Shown: positions 16,748 through 25,344 of the stretch, piece by piece
How positions within the stretch are numbered: the first letter of the stretch is position 1
How the letters are laid out: each line of letters opens with the position of its first letter
Origin: Mucilaginibacter rubeus
Lineage (GTDB): Bacteria; Bacteroidota; Bacteroidia; Sphingobacteriales; Sphingobacteriaceae
Assembly: GCF_014643835.1 (NCBI RefSeq)
Contig: NZ_BMKD01000014.1
Span: forward strand, 1-64,000
Length of the DNA stretch: 64,000 bases
Direction: 5' to 3'
Notes under the pieces: generated by a model
Seen by the model: only the letters and a program-made list of their open reading frames with translations
What the model was told of the DNA's origin: nothing
Databases searched by the model: none
Program-made: the position numbers and the translations under genes

Positions 16748-17251
16748 TTACCAGGGTGTAAAAGTCATGGTAAGTAATCTTTGTTTTGGCGAATAACTAA
16801 TCTCGCCTTTTCTTTTTGAATCAAACATTTTAATTTCCGAAAGCGGCTTTTTATAATCTTTACCCAATTCGGCCAGTTGGGCAAAAAACCAGTCGAGTCC
16901 TTCCTGATCACCCAAAGTATTGGCAAACCAGGCCAGTTTTTGCAGTTCGGCGAGGTTCACTTTTTCGTCGGCGGTAAAAACGTAAGTCCATTTAACTATT
17001 GCCAGCTCATCGGGCTTGCCAATTAGTTGGGCCCGGCTTCCATTGGCATCTGTGGCGACAAAATTTGGCAACAGGCTGATATCTGTGTCCTGCTTAAAAA
17101 CAAGACTGCTGTCGGCTTCTGTAAGCTTTTTAATCAACGCATCACGATTGAGGCGCATACCCGAACTTCCGTTCTGCGCGTGCGCGGCCAAACAGGATAT
17201 TAATAAAACACCGACAAGGAAAATATTTCTGACAATAACAGATAAACTCAT
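16748..17251 (-). CDS. Secreted protein of unknown function
   Basis: 167 residues with a signal peptide (about 1-25, ending AHAQ). The mature protein has Asp/Leu-rich helices and a C-terminal beta segment ending LTMTFTPW. A Trp-rich stretch (LAWFANTLGDQEGLDWFFAQ) stands out. No family is recognised. Confidence 0.65.
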   Translation of the reverse strand: MSLSVIVRNIFLVGVLLISCLAAHAQNGSSGMRLNRDALIKKLTEADSSLVFKQDTDISLLPNFVATDANGSRAQLIGKPDELAIVKWTYVFTADEKVNLAELQKLAWFANTLGDQEGLDWFFAQLAELGKDYKKPLSEIKMFDSKRKGEISYSPKQRLLTMTFTPW

Positions 17252-17394
17252 TTAAGGACCAGATTTAACAACGCCATAAAGCTAAAACAACATGCATATA
17301 GCCAGAAGCCCTTATGTGTTAAAAATGGTTAAAATACATTAGCCCTTTATTCGTTACATTTGATAACCCGGCAGTAAACAAATTAACAAGGATC

Positions 17395-18708
17395 GTGAAT
17401 AATTCATCAGGCAATAACTTTTCACCTCTTACATTTCGTCTATTACTTATAAAGCTAAAGTTCCTTTTACCTTTCGCCTTTTACCTTTTACCTTTAACGT
17501 CGCGGGCTGCATCTATCTTAATCCCTATGGATGATGAGCAAAAGGACCATCTGAAATCGTACGGGATAGCTTTCTGGGTGCTCAAAAACGGCGAAGAAGT
17601 CGACTGGCTGCTCAACTATCGTGGTGGCAGTTTCATGATGAAGTACGGGCAAAAAGTTGAGGAAGAGTGCAAGATCCGCGGGGTAAGCTACGAAGTTATT
17701 GCCGATGCCAAAGCCACCGAAATTATTACCGAAGTAAGCGATCCATCGGTAAATATGGACCTGGTTAAACTGGAGAAAGCCCCCCGCATGGCGGTTTACT
17801 CCCCCAAAAACAAGCTGCCCTGGGATGATGCAGTTACCTTGGTTTTAAAATATGCCGAAATTCCGTACGACGTAGTTTACGACGAAGAGGTGATCCACGG
17901 CGAACTGCCTAAGTATGATTGGCTGCACCTGCACCACGAGGATTTTACAGGGCAATACAGCAAGTTTTATGGCGCCTTCCGTTACGCGCAATGGTATACC
18001 GATGATATCAAAATCCAGGAGACCATGGCCCATAAACTGGGCTTTAGCAAGGTATCAAAAATGAAGCTGGCCGTAGCCCAAAACATCCGAGATTTTTGCG
18101 CAGGCGGCGGCTTCCTGTTTGCCATGTGCTCAGGTACCGATACTTTTGACATTGCACTATCGGCTGCTAATACAGATATCTGCGAACGTATGTTCGACGG
18201 TGATGCTGCCGACCAGGACGCGCAATCCAAACTCGATTTTAGTCAAACGTTCGCCTTTCAGAATTTTACGCTGGATATGAACCCCATTTCGCATTCCTTC
18301 AGCAATATCGACGTTACCACCACCCGCCAGGTTGATCGTACCCGGGATTTCTTTACGTTGTTTGATTTTTCGGCCAAATGGGATGTTGTGCCGAGCATGC
18401 TTACGCAGGATCATGACAAAGTAATAAAAGGCTTTATGGGCCTTACCACGGCCTACAACAAAAGTATGCTCAAACCGGGCGTTACCATCATGGGCGAAAT
18501 GAAAACCGCCAATGAAGCCCGTTACATTCACGGCGAATACGGCAAAGGCCAATGGACCTTTTACGGCGGCCACGACCCTGAAGATTACCAGCATGCTGTA
18601 AATGATCCGCCGACAGATTTGAAACTACACCCCAATTCTCCCGGCTACAGACTGATCCTAAACAATGTGCTGTTCCCAGCTGCTAAGAAGAAAAAGCAGA
18701 AAACGTGA
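17395..18708 (+). CDS. Secreted protein usually labelled asparagine synthetase B
   Basis: 437 residues from a GTG start. Relatives in Bacteroidota carry the name asparagine synthetase B, but I see neither the N-terminal Cys2 of a glutaminase nor the SGGxDS pyrophosphatase loop of AsnB, so that label is doubtful. What is visible is an N-terminal hydrophobic leader (about 21-37) before SILIPMDDEQKDHLKSYG, a central HLHHEDFTGQYSKFYGAFRY, and a Cys-containing CAGGGFLFAMCSGTDTF segment resembling a class-I glutamine-amidotransferase-like fold. The C-terminus has GEYGKGQWTFYGGHDPEDY. A secreted GATase-like enzyme or binding protein is the best reading; function unknown. The leader is encoded by the simple repeat at 17463-17498. 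Confidence 0.7.
   Translation: MNNSSGNNFSPLTFRLLLIKLKFLLPFAFYLLPLTSRAASILIPMDDEQKDHLKSYGIAFWVLKNGEEVDWLLNYRGGSFMMKYGQKVEEECKIRGVSYEVIADAKATEIITEVSDPSVNMDLVKLEKAPRMAVYSPKNKLPWDDAVTLVLKYAEIPYDVVYDEEVIHGELPKYDWLHLHHEDFTGQYSKFYGAFRYAQWYTDDIKIQETMAHKLGFSKVSKMKLAVAQNIRDFCAGGGFLFAMCSGTDTFDIALSAANTDICERMFDGDAADQDAQSKLDFSQTFAFQNFTLDMNPISHSFSNIDVTTTRQVDRTRDFFTLFDFSAKWDVVPSMLTQDHDKVIKGFMGLTTAYNKSMLKPGVTIMGEMKTANEARYIHGEYGKGQWTFYGGHDPEDYQHAVNDPPTDLKLHPNSPGYRLILNNVLFPAAKKKKQKT
17463..17498. repeat. Simple repeat inside the leader-coding region
   Basis: CCTTTTACCTTTCGCC is followed by two further CCTTTTACC blocks and then CTTTAAC. It is the same repeat as in three intergenic sites but here lies within a gene and encodes the hydrophobic LLPFAFYLLPL part of the leader. 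Confidence 0.65.
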
Positions 18709-18736
18709 TTGCTTTTAAAAGATGTATAATAAAAAT

Positions 18737-18824
18737 GTCATTGCGAGCGAAGCGTGGCAACCGCACGGAGGCATAGCCGCTCTGTATAGCATGCGATTGC
18801 TTCGTCGTTCCTCCTCGCAATGAC
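18737..18824. repeat. Palindromic repeat family B (GTCATTGCGAG)
   Basis: GTCATTGCGAGCGAAGC at the left is complementary to the right arm GCTTCG...CTCGCAATGAC, with the inner arms also pairing. Other members are at 43941-43991, 44177-44314, 45855-45934, 47446-47778 and a worn one near 60228-60296. Confidence 0.75.
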
Positions 18825-18877
18825 ATGTTTTTTTAACTGGTATTCATAATAAACTCACGTTATAAACAGATGCAAGT

Positions 18878-19408
18878 TCAAAAAAGACCTGCCTGCGGGA
18901 ATTTTTGCTGGTCTATATAATTAAACTGCTTCTTAAAATAAACCCGGGGTACTTTGCTTAAAAACGTTTCTATTATCTTATCATATAATAGCGAAGGCAC
19001 TGTAAATTTGGTAATGAGTATCTTTTTATCATCAATGGTATAAATCACCATATAATCATACTTCCCAAACTTACCCATATCCTTTTGCTCATACAGCTCA
19101 ACCCTAACAAGATCAGCCCTGTTTAATACAAGGGTTTGATCCTGATATATTAAAGTGGCCACTTCTCTGCCGTCACTTATAATTAACTGTTTCCCTCGAT
19201 CATATTCATTAAACTGATTTATCACCCTAACAACATAAACCTGGAAGTAAAGAAACGTTGCCGGCAAAAGTGCTAAAAACAGCGCAATTAATGGATGCTG
19301 GTAAACTTTGATAACAATGAAAATAATTAAAGCAACATTAACGGCCATAATAATCACCTCAGCTGTAAGCTTATTATTTTTAAAAGTGTATACCTTGGGT
19401 TGCTTCAT
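18878..19408 (-). CDS. Two-helix membrane protein with PH-like cytoplasmic domain
   Basis: 176 residues. Two adjacent hydrophobic helices (about 17-35 and 41-62) are followed by a beta-rich domain (ISDGREVATLIYQDQTLVLN; DKKILITKFTVPSLLYDKII) reminiscent of bacterial PH-like domains. The tail is basic and aromatic. The gene stands alone between repeats. The PH-like reading is by pattern only. Confidence 0.65.
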   Translation of the reverse strand: MKQPKVYTFKNNKLTAEVIIMAVNVALIIFIVIKVYQHPLIALFLALLPATFLYFQVYVVRVINQFNEYDRGKQLIISDGREVATLIYQDQTLVLNRADLVRVELYEQKDMGKFGKYDYMVIYTIDDKKILITKFTVPSLLYDKIIETFLSKVPRVYFKKQFNYIDQQKFPQAGLF

Positions 19409-19440
19409 TTATCCATAAATATACCATAACGACCTTAAAC

Positions 19441-19700
19441 AAAAAAGAGGCTGTATCATAAATCAATTTCGCTAAGACGTAGGTCGGCCTCAAAATGGAA
19501 TGAAAAAAGGGCAATTTTCAAATCGAAAATTGCCCTTTTTGATAAGTAACTGACCGGTATCAAAATTTTATCCTGATCTCGCTCGTTTGCAACGAGTGTG
19601 TAACCTGGGCTCGCGTTTATAACGCACGAGCGATGCAATCGCCAAATCATATTAAGTGCTCGTTGCAAACGAGCGCAAGGTTAAAGAAGCAGAAAACGTG
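19441..19700. other. Gene-free stretch with hairpins and a probable transposon-end relic
   Basis: The left side, AAAAAAGAGGCTGTATCATA, looks like the end of an insertion sequence followed by a degenerate coding tail (EADLRLSEIDL on the minus strand). At 19507-19540 a strong hairpin GGGCAATTTT/AAAATTGCCC is followed by a T-run. From 19585 three arms related to GCTCGTTTGCAACGAG form a palindromic cluster. No intact gene is visible. Confidence 0.4.
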
Positions 19701-19714
19701 ATTTTAACAATTGC

Positions 19715-21259
19715 TTATTGCACCACATCAAAATGAAACTCCTGTACCAATGGCGGGTTTTCGGGTGTAAGTGTAAAACTCACTTTGATATTTCCAGTTT
19801 CACATTTGATTATAAAATAACCGCGCAACTGGTTCTCGGCAACAATATCACCGGCGCTTATTATTCTGCCTGTTTTTGCAAAAGCTTCAGTTGCGGCTGC
19901 TTGAAGTTTATCGGGGAAATAATCCATAAAAAAGTTATCAGCAAAAATGCCGCTTTCTTTAGCCTTGCTCCAATCAGCAATAACTTTAAGCAGATCATTT
20001 TTACGTTGCTCTAATATGGCTGATGCCGGCAATTGCCGTGGTTTTATACCCGAAAGAGCCAGTAAAGTATCCAGAGCCTGGTTATTGGGATAACCAGCAC
20101 GGGCATAGGTCAGGTTGGCAAATGAGACAACGCCCACACCGTACTCCGGCAAGATATTCCACTGACTGCCGAAACCCGGTAAGCCCCCTGTATGACCAAT
20201 GTATACGCGGTTATCACAATCCTTTGCCCAACGTAAACCGTAGGCATAGGCACTGACATTGGGGCATGGTCTGCCCGTGGTTGTTTTGGCATTTACAGTT
20301 AAATAATTCACATCCCAGGGGTACTGCATTTCCCGGATAGAACTACGTTTTACAGGCAGGGCTTCGGCATCATCGCGCGGGGGCCAGGCATCCATGTGTA
20401 CAGCTATGTATTTGCTAAAATCCTCAATAGTGGTGATCAGGCCGCCCATAGCACCGTAAGCCCCGTCATGCAGCAGAGGCTGTTCAACCCATTTACCATC
20501 AAGCCAGCGATAGCCATGCGCCAGTTTATCTTTGGGCACTTTGGCATATTCCCAATAGGTATGTATCATACCTAACGGTTTAAGGATATTTTCTGTGATG
20601 TATTGCTCGTAAGTTTTGCCCGATACTTTTTTGATGATATATCCCAGCGTAGCAAAACCAAGGTTGCTGTACTCATAGCCCTGACCGGGATCATTGGAAA
20701 ATGAAACACCTTTTTTGTATAACGCCAGGAGTTCTTCATCGCTAACTGCAAGTTGCCTGTCGCCCCATGGGTTATCTTCCGGGTAACCTGCTGTATGCGT
20801 AAGCAGGTGTCTTACGGTTACCGGGACAGCATCTTTGGTCAAATATTTCAACCCCTTCATCTCGGGGATATAAATATAAGCCGGATCATCCAGTTTTAGC
20901 TTGCCCTCATCCCTGAGTTTTAGGATAGCCATAGCGGTAAGGCTTTTGGTCATGGAGGCGATCCGAAAATCCGACGATGAATCAGCCTTGATCCTGGCAT
21001 CAATATCGGTATATCCTAAGCCACCGGTATGTACCAGCTTACCATCAACCACAATGCCATACACCAATCCCGGCCAGTGATTATCTTCAGCATATTTTTT
21101 ATAAAGCTGATCGATTACCGGGAAAGTAGCCCGGATTTTTTTTAACCTGTCGGGATCAGTAAACGTTGCGGGCTTGTAGGGTTGAGCAGTGGAGGTGTAA
21201 CTTACCGTAGCCAACAAGAGGGCAAAAGCGGATTTAAGCAGATTTTTGACCATATACAT
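19715..21259 (-). CDS. Serine hydrolase of the class C beta-lactamase/DD-peptidase family
   Basis: 514 residues with a signal peptide (about 1-26). The serine penicillin-recognising fold is clear: SxxK motif as SMTK in RIASMTKSLTAMAIL, YxN motif as YSN in YEYSNLGFATLGYI, and HTG motif in YIGHTGGLPGFGS. About 110 residues follow the hydrolase domain, ending in a beta segment. The substrate could be a peptidoglycan peptide, an ester or a beta-lactam; an AmpC-type resistance role should not be assumed. Two ATGs six bases apart are equally plausible starts. Confidence 0.88.
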   Translation of the reverse strand: MYMVKNLLKSAFALLLATVSYTSTAQPYKPATFTDPDRLKKIRATFPVIDQLYKKYAEDNHWPGLVYGIVVDGKLVHTGGLGYTDIDARIKADSSSDFRIASMTKSLTAMAILKLRDEGKLKLDDPAYIYIPEMKGLKYLTKDAVPVTVRHLLTHTAGYPEDNPWGDRQLAVSDEELLALYKKGVSFSNDPGQGYEYSNLGFATLGYIIKKVSGKTYEQYITENILKPLGMIHTYWEYAKVPKDKLAHGYRWLDGKWVEQPLLHDGAYGAMGGLITTIEDFSKYIAVHMDAWPPRDDAEALPVKRSSIREMQYPWDVNYLTVNAKTTTGRPCPNVSAYAYGLRWAKDCDNRVYIGHTGGLPGFGSQWNILPEYGVGVVSFANLTYARAGYPNNQALDTLLALSGIKPRQLPASAILEQRKNDLLKVIADWSKAKESGIFADNFFMDYFPDKLQAAATEAFAKTGRIISAGDIVAENQLRGYFIIKCETGNIKVSFTLTPENPPLVQEFHFDVVQ

Positions 21260-21298
21260 AGATACGGAAAAAGTACTCCAAATTATTTTTAAAACTAA

Positions 21299-21330
21299 AA
21301 AATCCCGGCCAAATCATGACCGGGATCTTC
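21299..21330 (-). terminator. Terminator of sucD
   Basis: On the minus strand GATCCCGGTCATGATTTGGC CGGGAT followed by T6 makes a stable stem-loop 40 bases after the sucD stop codon. Confidence 0.85.
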
Positions 21331-21372
21331 AATATTAAAAAGCTTTTCGCTTTCGGCTTTACGCCTTAAGCT

Positions 21373-22251
21373 TTACGCTAACTTAGCCAGTTCTTCAGCC
21401 ATGGCAGCGCCAATTTCGGCTGGTGATTCAACCACACGGATCCCGCACTCGGCCATGATCTTCATTTTAGCAGCAGCAGTATCGTCAGCACCGCCAACAA
21501 TAGCACCTGCGTGGCCCATACGGCGGCCCGGAGGCGCTGTTTGGCCAGCAATGAAACCAACAACCGGTTTAGTACCGTTCGCTTTGATCCAGCGGGCAGC
21601 ATCGGCTTCCATATTTCCGCCAATTTCACCAATCATGATTATACCATGAGTTTCAGGATCGTTCATTAATAATTCAACAGCTTCTTTGGTTGGTGTACCA
21701 ATAATTGGGTCGCCACCGATACCGATAGCTGTAGTGATACCCAAACCGGCTTTAACCACCTGGTCAACCGCTTCATAAGTTAAAGTACCTGATTTTGAAA
21801 CCACGCCAACGTTACCTTTTTTGAAGATAAAGCCAGGCATGATACCAATTTTGCTTTCATCGGCAGTGATGATACCAGGGCAGTTAGGACCAATCAGGCG
21901 TGCATCCTTATCTGTAAGATATTCTTTTACTGCGATCATATCCTTTGTAGGGATCCCTTCGGTAATACAAACAATAACCTTAATGCCGGCTTCAGCAGCT
22001 TCCATAATAGCATCTGCACCAAAAGCAGGAGGCACAAAAATGATGGATACATCGGCACCGGTTGCAACAACGGCATCTTTAACCGTGTTAAAAACCGGCC
22101 TGTCTAAATGGGTTTGACCACCTTTACCTGGTGTAACACCACCAACTAACTGAGTACCATAAGCAATCATTTGCTCGGCATGGTATGACCCTTCTTTACC
22201 GGTGAAACCTTGTACAATAACTTTTGAATCTTTATTTACGAGTACACTCAT
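21373..22251 (-). CDS. sucD: Succinate--CoA ligase (ADP-forming) subunit alpha
   Basis: 292 residues. It catalyses, with SucC, the reversible conversion of succinyl-CoA to succinate with nucleotide phosphorylation in the TCA cycle. Diagnostic parts: [20 protein letters not shown] with the CoA-binding Rossmann fold, [20 protein letters not shown], and the phospho-histidine loop [13 protein letters not shown]. sucC is not adjacent, which is common in Bacteroidota. Full length. Confidence 0.96.
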   Translation of the reverse strand: MSVLVNKDSKVIVQGFTGKEGSYHAEQMIAYGTQLVGGVTPGKGGQTHLDRPVFNTVKDAVVATGADVSIIFVPPAFGADAIMEAAEAGIKVIVCITEGIPTKDMIAVKEYLTDKDARLIGPNCPGIITADESKIGIMPGFIFKKGNVGVVSKSGTLTYEAVDQVVKAGLGITTAIGIGGDPIIGTPTKEAVELLMNDPETHGIIMIGEIGGNMEADAARWIKANGTKPVVGFIAGQTAPPGRRMGHAGAIVGGADDTAAAKMKIMAECGIRVVESPAEIGAAMAEELAKLA

Positions 22252-22462
22252 TGGTTTTTTCGTTTTAGTACGGCAAAGCTAAAGTTTTTGCCCGAATGTC
22301 AAACCCTATTGTAATCTAAATTTATATGTTAACATAAAAGTGACTTTTAAGGGGATTGGATGTGGTTATAGGGTGTTTATGTGTTTTAAATTTTTTATGA
22401 TTATAAAGTTCCCGTTGAATAAAACTCCTAACTGAAAACTATCTACTGCCAACTAAATTAGG

Positions 22463-22483
22463 GCGTTGCCTGCGGCCCAGGCT
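22463..22483. repeat. Partial copy of palindromic repeat family C
   Basis: GGGCGTTGCCTGCGGCCCAG matches one end of the larger elements at 44011-44125 and 60413-60532. Only this end is present, abutting repeat family D. Confidence 0.5.
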
Positions 22484-22486
22484 ATT

Positions 22487-22608
22487 TGTCTGAACTCGAA
22501 TTAAACGAATTTTAGCAATTTATTGAATTTGCTTTTCATTCTGGTAGATTCGGGTTCAGACAAAAAAACCGTAAATCAAAAAAATCCTATAAATCCCGGT
22601 TCAGACAA
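22487..22608. repeat. Palindromic repeat family D, second copy
   Basis: TGTCTGAACTCGAATT at the left pairs with the right arm around GATTCGGGTTCAGACA, with an extra copy of GGTTCAGACAAAATCC at the end. The region 22260-22650 holds this element, the partial family C element and AT-rich sequence; no gene is seen in it. Confidence 0.7.
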
Positions 22609-22650
22609 AATCCGAAATCATTACACTGCCATCCATAACGTGGCCAATTA

Positions 22651-22858
22651 CTAATTGAATGCAATTGCAAATTCAACCGCTGTAATTAAAACGAACACCA
22701 AAAACGTAGCAAGAAATATAATCCCGGCTTTTTTAAGTTTCACTTTATCGCCAGAAATACCCGGGATAAAATTGATCGCAGTAAATGTCAAACCAGTTAA
22801 CAATACCAGTGCTTTGAAAATTGTTAATAATATATATATATATATCCGATTTATTCAT
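22651..22858 (-). pseudogene. Small two-helix membrane protein gene, out of frame at an (AT)8 tract
   Basis: An ATG at 22858 lies within the end of the symporter gene (8-bp overlap). It starts M-N-K-S-D and then enters an (AT)8 tract, after which its frame is wrong. The correct frame after the tract is fully open to a TAG at 22651-22653 and encodes a convincing small membrane protein: ILLTIFKALVLLTGLTFTAI, a GISGDKVKLKKAG charged hinge, and GIIFLATFLVFVLITAVEF. With (AT)9 or (AT)6 the ATG would join this frame, giving about 69 or 67 residues. Either a phase-variable gene in its off state, a recent loss, or a sequencing error in the tract. No in-frame ATG or GTG precedes the first helix. No family is recognised. 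Confidence 0.65.
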
Positions 22859-24098
22859 TAACTCCCCTTTCAGCCGGCTGTTCAACAAACTCCCCCTCAC
22901 TCTTCGCAATCACAATAGTAGCAACACCGTTCCCTATCACATTGGTAATGGCCCGTGCTTCCGACATAAACCTGTCAACCCCTATTAATATCGCCAAACC
23001 TTCTACCGGTATTATTTTGATGGCTGTAAGCGTACTGGTCAATACAATAAAACCGCTGCCGGTTACGCCCGCCGCACCTTTGGAGGTGATCATCAGGATC
23101 CCGATTATGGTTAGCTCCTGCCCCAACGAAAGCGGGATATTAAACACCTGCGCCAAAAATATCACGCACATGGAAAGATAAATGGTAGTGCCATCCAAAT
23201 TAAAAGAATACCCCGTGGGGATCACCAAACCCACCACCGATTTGGAACAGCCAAACTTTTCCATCTTCTCCATCATAGCAGGTAAAGCCGATTCGGACGA
23301 GGATGTACCAAGCACTATCAGGATCTCCTGCCTGATGTATTTCAGATATTCCCAAAGGCTGAATTTAAACAACCTGCAAATGATATTCAATACCACAAAT
23401 ATGAACAGGAACATGGTCAGATAAACCGAGCCCATCAACAAAGCCAGCGGTTTAAGGGTTTGAATACCATATTTGCTCACCGTAAAAGCCATACCCGCAA
23501 AAGCCCCTATCGGCGCCACCTTCATCACTATTTTCATGATATTAAAAAACACTTTCGAAAGCTTATCAAATAGCTGAATAACCGCTTCGCCACTTTTACC
23601 CATCCGGCTTAACCCAAAACCAAACAGTATCGCAAAAAACAGGATCTGCAAAATATCGCCTTCAACAAAAGCTTTGAAGATGTTTGAAGGTACTATGTGG
23701 GCCAGGAAGTCGCCCCAGTGCATTTCGGCGGCGGCTTTTTCGTATACGGCTAATTTGCCGGTATCCATTTTTGCAGCATGGTTTTCAAAACCGGCACCGG
23801 GTTTAATAATATTGGCTACGGTAACGCCGATGACAAGCGCGAACGTGGTTACGATCTCGAAATACAACAAAGCTTTACCGCCTACCCTGCCCACTTTTTT
23901 CATATCGTTCATGCCGGCAATGCCCAGCACAATGGTTAAAAAGATGATAGGCGCAATCAGCATGGTGATGAGACTGATGAACTTCTTGCTAATCAGTTCG
24001 GCAGTTGGGGCAAAGCCTTTAACGTATAAGCCGGCCACTACCCCAAGGGCAATGGCAATAAGTACCTGGAAAGTTAGGTTTGATAAGAGGCGTTTCAT
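22851..24098 (-). CDS. Dicarboxylate/amino acid:cation symporter (DAACS family)
   Basis: 415 residues, polytopic. Hallmarks are the Ser-rich re-entrant loop in LGTSSSESALPAMMEKM, and PTGYSFNLDGTTIYLSM, which carries the NxDG motif that binds substrate and sodium. The C-terminal half has the AITNVIGNGVATIVIAK segment of the family. It probably takes up glutamate, aspartate or C4-dicarboxylates; which one cannot be told. Its last codons overlap the start of the small membrane-protein gene that follows it. Confidence 0.92.
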   Translation of the reverse strand: MKRLLSNLTFQVLIAIALGVVAGLYVKGFAPTAELISKKFISLITMLIAPIIFLTIVLGIAGMNDMKKVGRVGGKALLYFEIVTTFALVIGVTVANIIKPGAGFENHAAKMDTGKLAVYEKAAAEMHWGDFLAHIVPSNIFKAFVEGDILQILFFAILFGFGLSRMGKSGEAVIQLFDKLSKVFFNIMKIVMKVAPIGAFAGMAFTVSKYGIQTLKPLALLMGSVYLTMFLFIFVVLNIICRLFKFSLWEYLKYIRQEILIVLGTSSSESALPAMMEKMEKFGCSKSVVGLVIPTGYSFNLDGTTIYLSMCVIFLAQVFNIPLSLGQELTIIGILMITSKGAAGVTGSGFIVLTSTLTAIKIIPVEGLAILIGVDRFMSEARAITNVIGNGVATIVIAKSEGEFVEQPAERGVNE

Positions 24099-24172
24099 GA
24101 TTGATCCCCCGGCGCCCTAAAGGGGGAGCAACAGAATGGGACGGCAATATAATAAGTTATTGTTTCAGGCAC

Positions 24173-24206
24173 AAAAAAGCCCCGTACCGAAAAACGGCAC
24201 AGGGCA
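24173..24206 (-). terminator. Terminator of the lipoprotein gene
   Basis: On the minus strand GCCCTGTGCCG-TTTTT-CGGTACGGGGC is followed by T6, 25 bases beyond the lipoprotein stop codon. Confidence 0.8.
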
Positions 24207-24231
24207 TAATTGATTGATTGAAAGATCGTGA

Positions 24232-25008
24232 TTATGCAGGCGTTGATTTACCGGTTAGTAAATCAATTAAGAAAATTTTATTAAGGAAAGTCAGCTTTGC
24301 CTTGTGGTTGCCCAGGAAAACGATAGTGCCGCTGTAATCCCAGCCCCCGCCGTTTGTTTTTCCTTCCGAACGGAAAGTAGCTGTGCCGCTGGTGATATCA
24401 AACTTATCGTTGCCATGTACATACAGGTTAGTAAACACGTAGGTATTATGCACCCTGCTAAACGTTTTGTATTTGGTGTATTCGTTGTCAACATAGGCTT
24501 TCATAGGGCCATCAAGCGAGAAGTTTGAGTTATTGGTGTTAAGGCCCCTAACCTTATATTTCTGCACAATATTGTAAACGAATGAATAACCCGGGCCACT
24601 GCCTACCGTGTTTAATGAATCAACCGAATCGTAACCAACAGTTTTGTTGCCGTCACAAATAAAATAATATTTGGTACCGCCTGTTTTGGTTGCTTTTAAA
24701 GTATCACCTTGATTAAATACACGGTTCAGGCTGGTATCAATATAAAAACCGCAACTATATGTACTCTGTACTTTAAGCTTTGATGAGGCATTGGTTGAGG
24801 GGGTAACACCGTCGTTAAGGCTGGCCCCTCCAAATGAACCGGCCAATGATTTTGCCAGGTTATCTGCAATTGCCGAACTGGCTACATTATCGCTGGCTTT
24901 TACAGTTGATGGATCGGATTTTACATTAATTCCTGTTTTTGTACAGGCCGAATAAAGAATAGCCACACCTGTTAATAAAGGTAATACACTGCGTAGATTT
25001 AGTTTCAT
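24232..25008 (-). CDS. Lipoprotein of unknown function, paralogue of the next gene
   Basis: 258 residues with a lipobox (LYSAC, Cys at about 22). The C-terminal part (TATFRSEGKTNGGGWDYSG, then IVFLGNHKAKLTFLNK, IDLLTGK) closely resembles the end of the protein at 25345, and an N-terminal IADNLAKSLAGSFGG helix matches IAQSLVGIFNPENGG there. The mature protein is beta-rich with one CGFYIDTS segment. It has no known domain. Tandem paralogous lipoproteins suggest duplication of a surface or periplasmic protein. Confidence 0.72.
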   Translation of the reverse strand: MKLNLRSVLPLLTGVAILYSACTKTGINVKSDPSTVKASDNVASSAIADNLAKSLAGSFGGASLNDGVTPSTNASSKLKVQSTYSCGFYIDTSLNRVFNQGDTLKATKTGGTKYYFICDGNKTVGYDSVDSLNTVGSGPGYSFVYNIVQKYKVRGLNTNNSNFSLDGPMKAYVDNEYTKYKTFSRVHNTYVFTNLYVHGNDKFDITSGTATFRSEGKTNGGGWDYSGTIVFLGNHKAKLTFLNKIFLIDLLTGKSTPA

Positions 25009-25190
25009 AAACGTATAAGATAAAGTTTAGATCTCTTTGCCTCAATTGGCAATAAGCATACCACCAGGTAAAAAATTCGCAAAAAAAACGGCCGGGATAT
25101 GTGTTTTTAGGCTCATTTTCCTTTTTTATAAAACAGTTAAAGATTTATACTGCTGATAGCAACGGAACACAAAACACACCCACTACCTGC

Positions 25191-25210
25191 TTTCCCCGCT
25201 TCGGGGAAAA
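25191..25210. terminator. GC hairpin between the two lipoprotein genes
   Basis: TTTCCCCGCTTCGGGGAAAA is a tight hairpin with T-runs on the minus strand. It may back up the stronger terminator at 25290-25322 or act in the leader of the downstream lipoprotein gene. Confidence 0.45.
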
Positions 25211-25289
25211 ATACGTGGAAAATATTCCCCGTTTTTTATCAAATACACAGGTGATAAAAAGCATGCCGTTTTGAAAAACCATAGCATAC

Positions 25290-25322
25290 AAAAAGCCCTG
25301 CCTCCGGTTAGGGGGCAGGGCT
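25290..25322 (-). terminator. Terminator of the second lipoprotein gene
   Basis: On the minus strand AGCCCTGCCCC...GGAGGCAGGGCT is followed by T5, 22 bases after the stop codon. Confidence 0.8.
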
Positions 25323-25344
25323 CTACATATATTTAAAAACGAAT

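Noticed and set aside
19456-19668. 70-codon minus-strand frame as a gene
   Set aside because: It overlaps hairpins and a palindrome cluster; only the last residues look like a transposase tail, so it is described as a relic region.
19715-21259. Calling the serine hydrolase an AmpC beta-lactamase
   Set aside because: The SMTK, YSN and HTG motifs fit the whole family; substrate cannot be read, and an environmental peptidase or esterase is equally likely.
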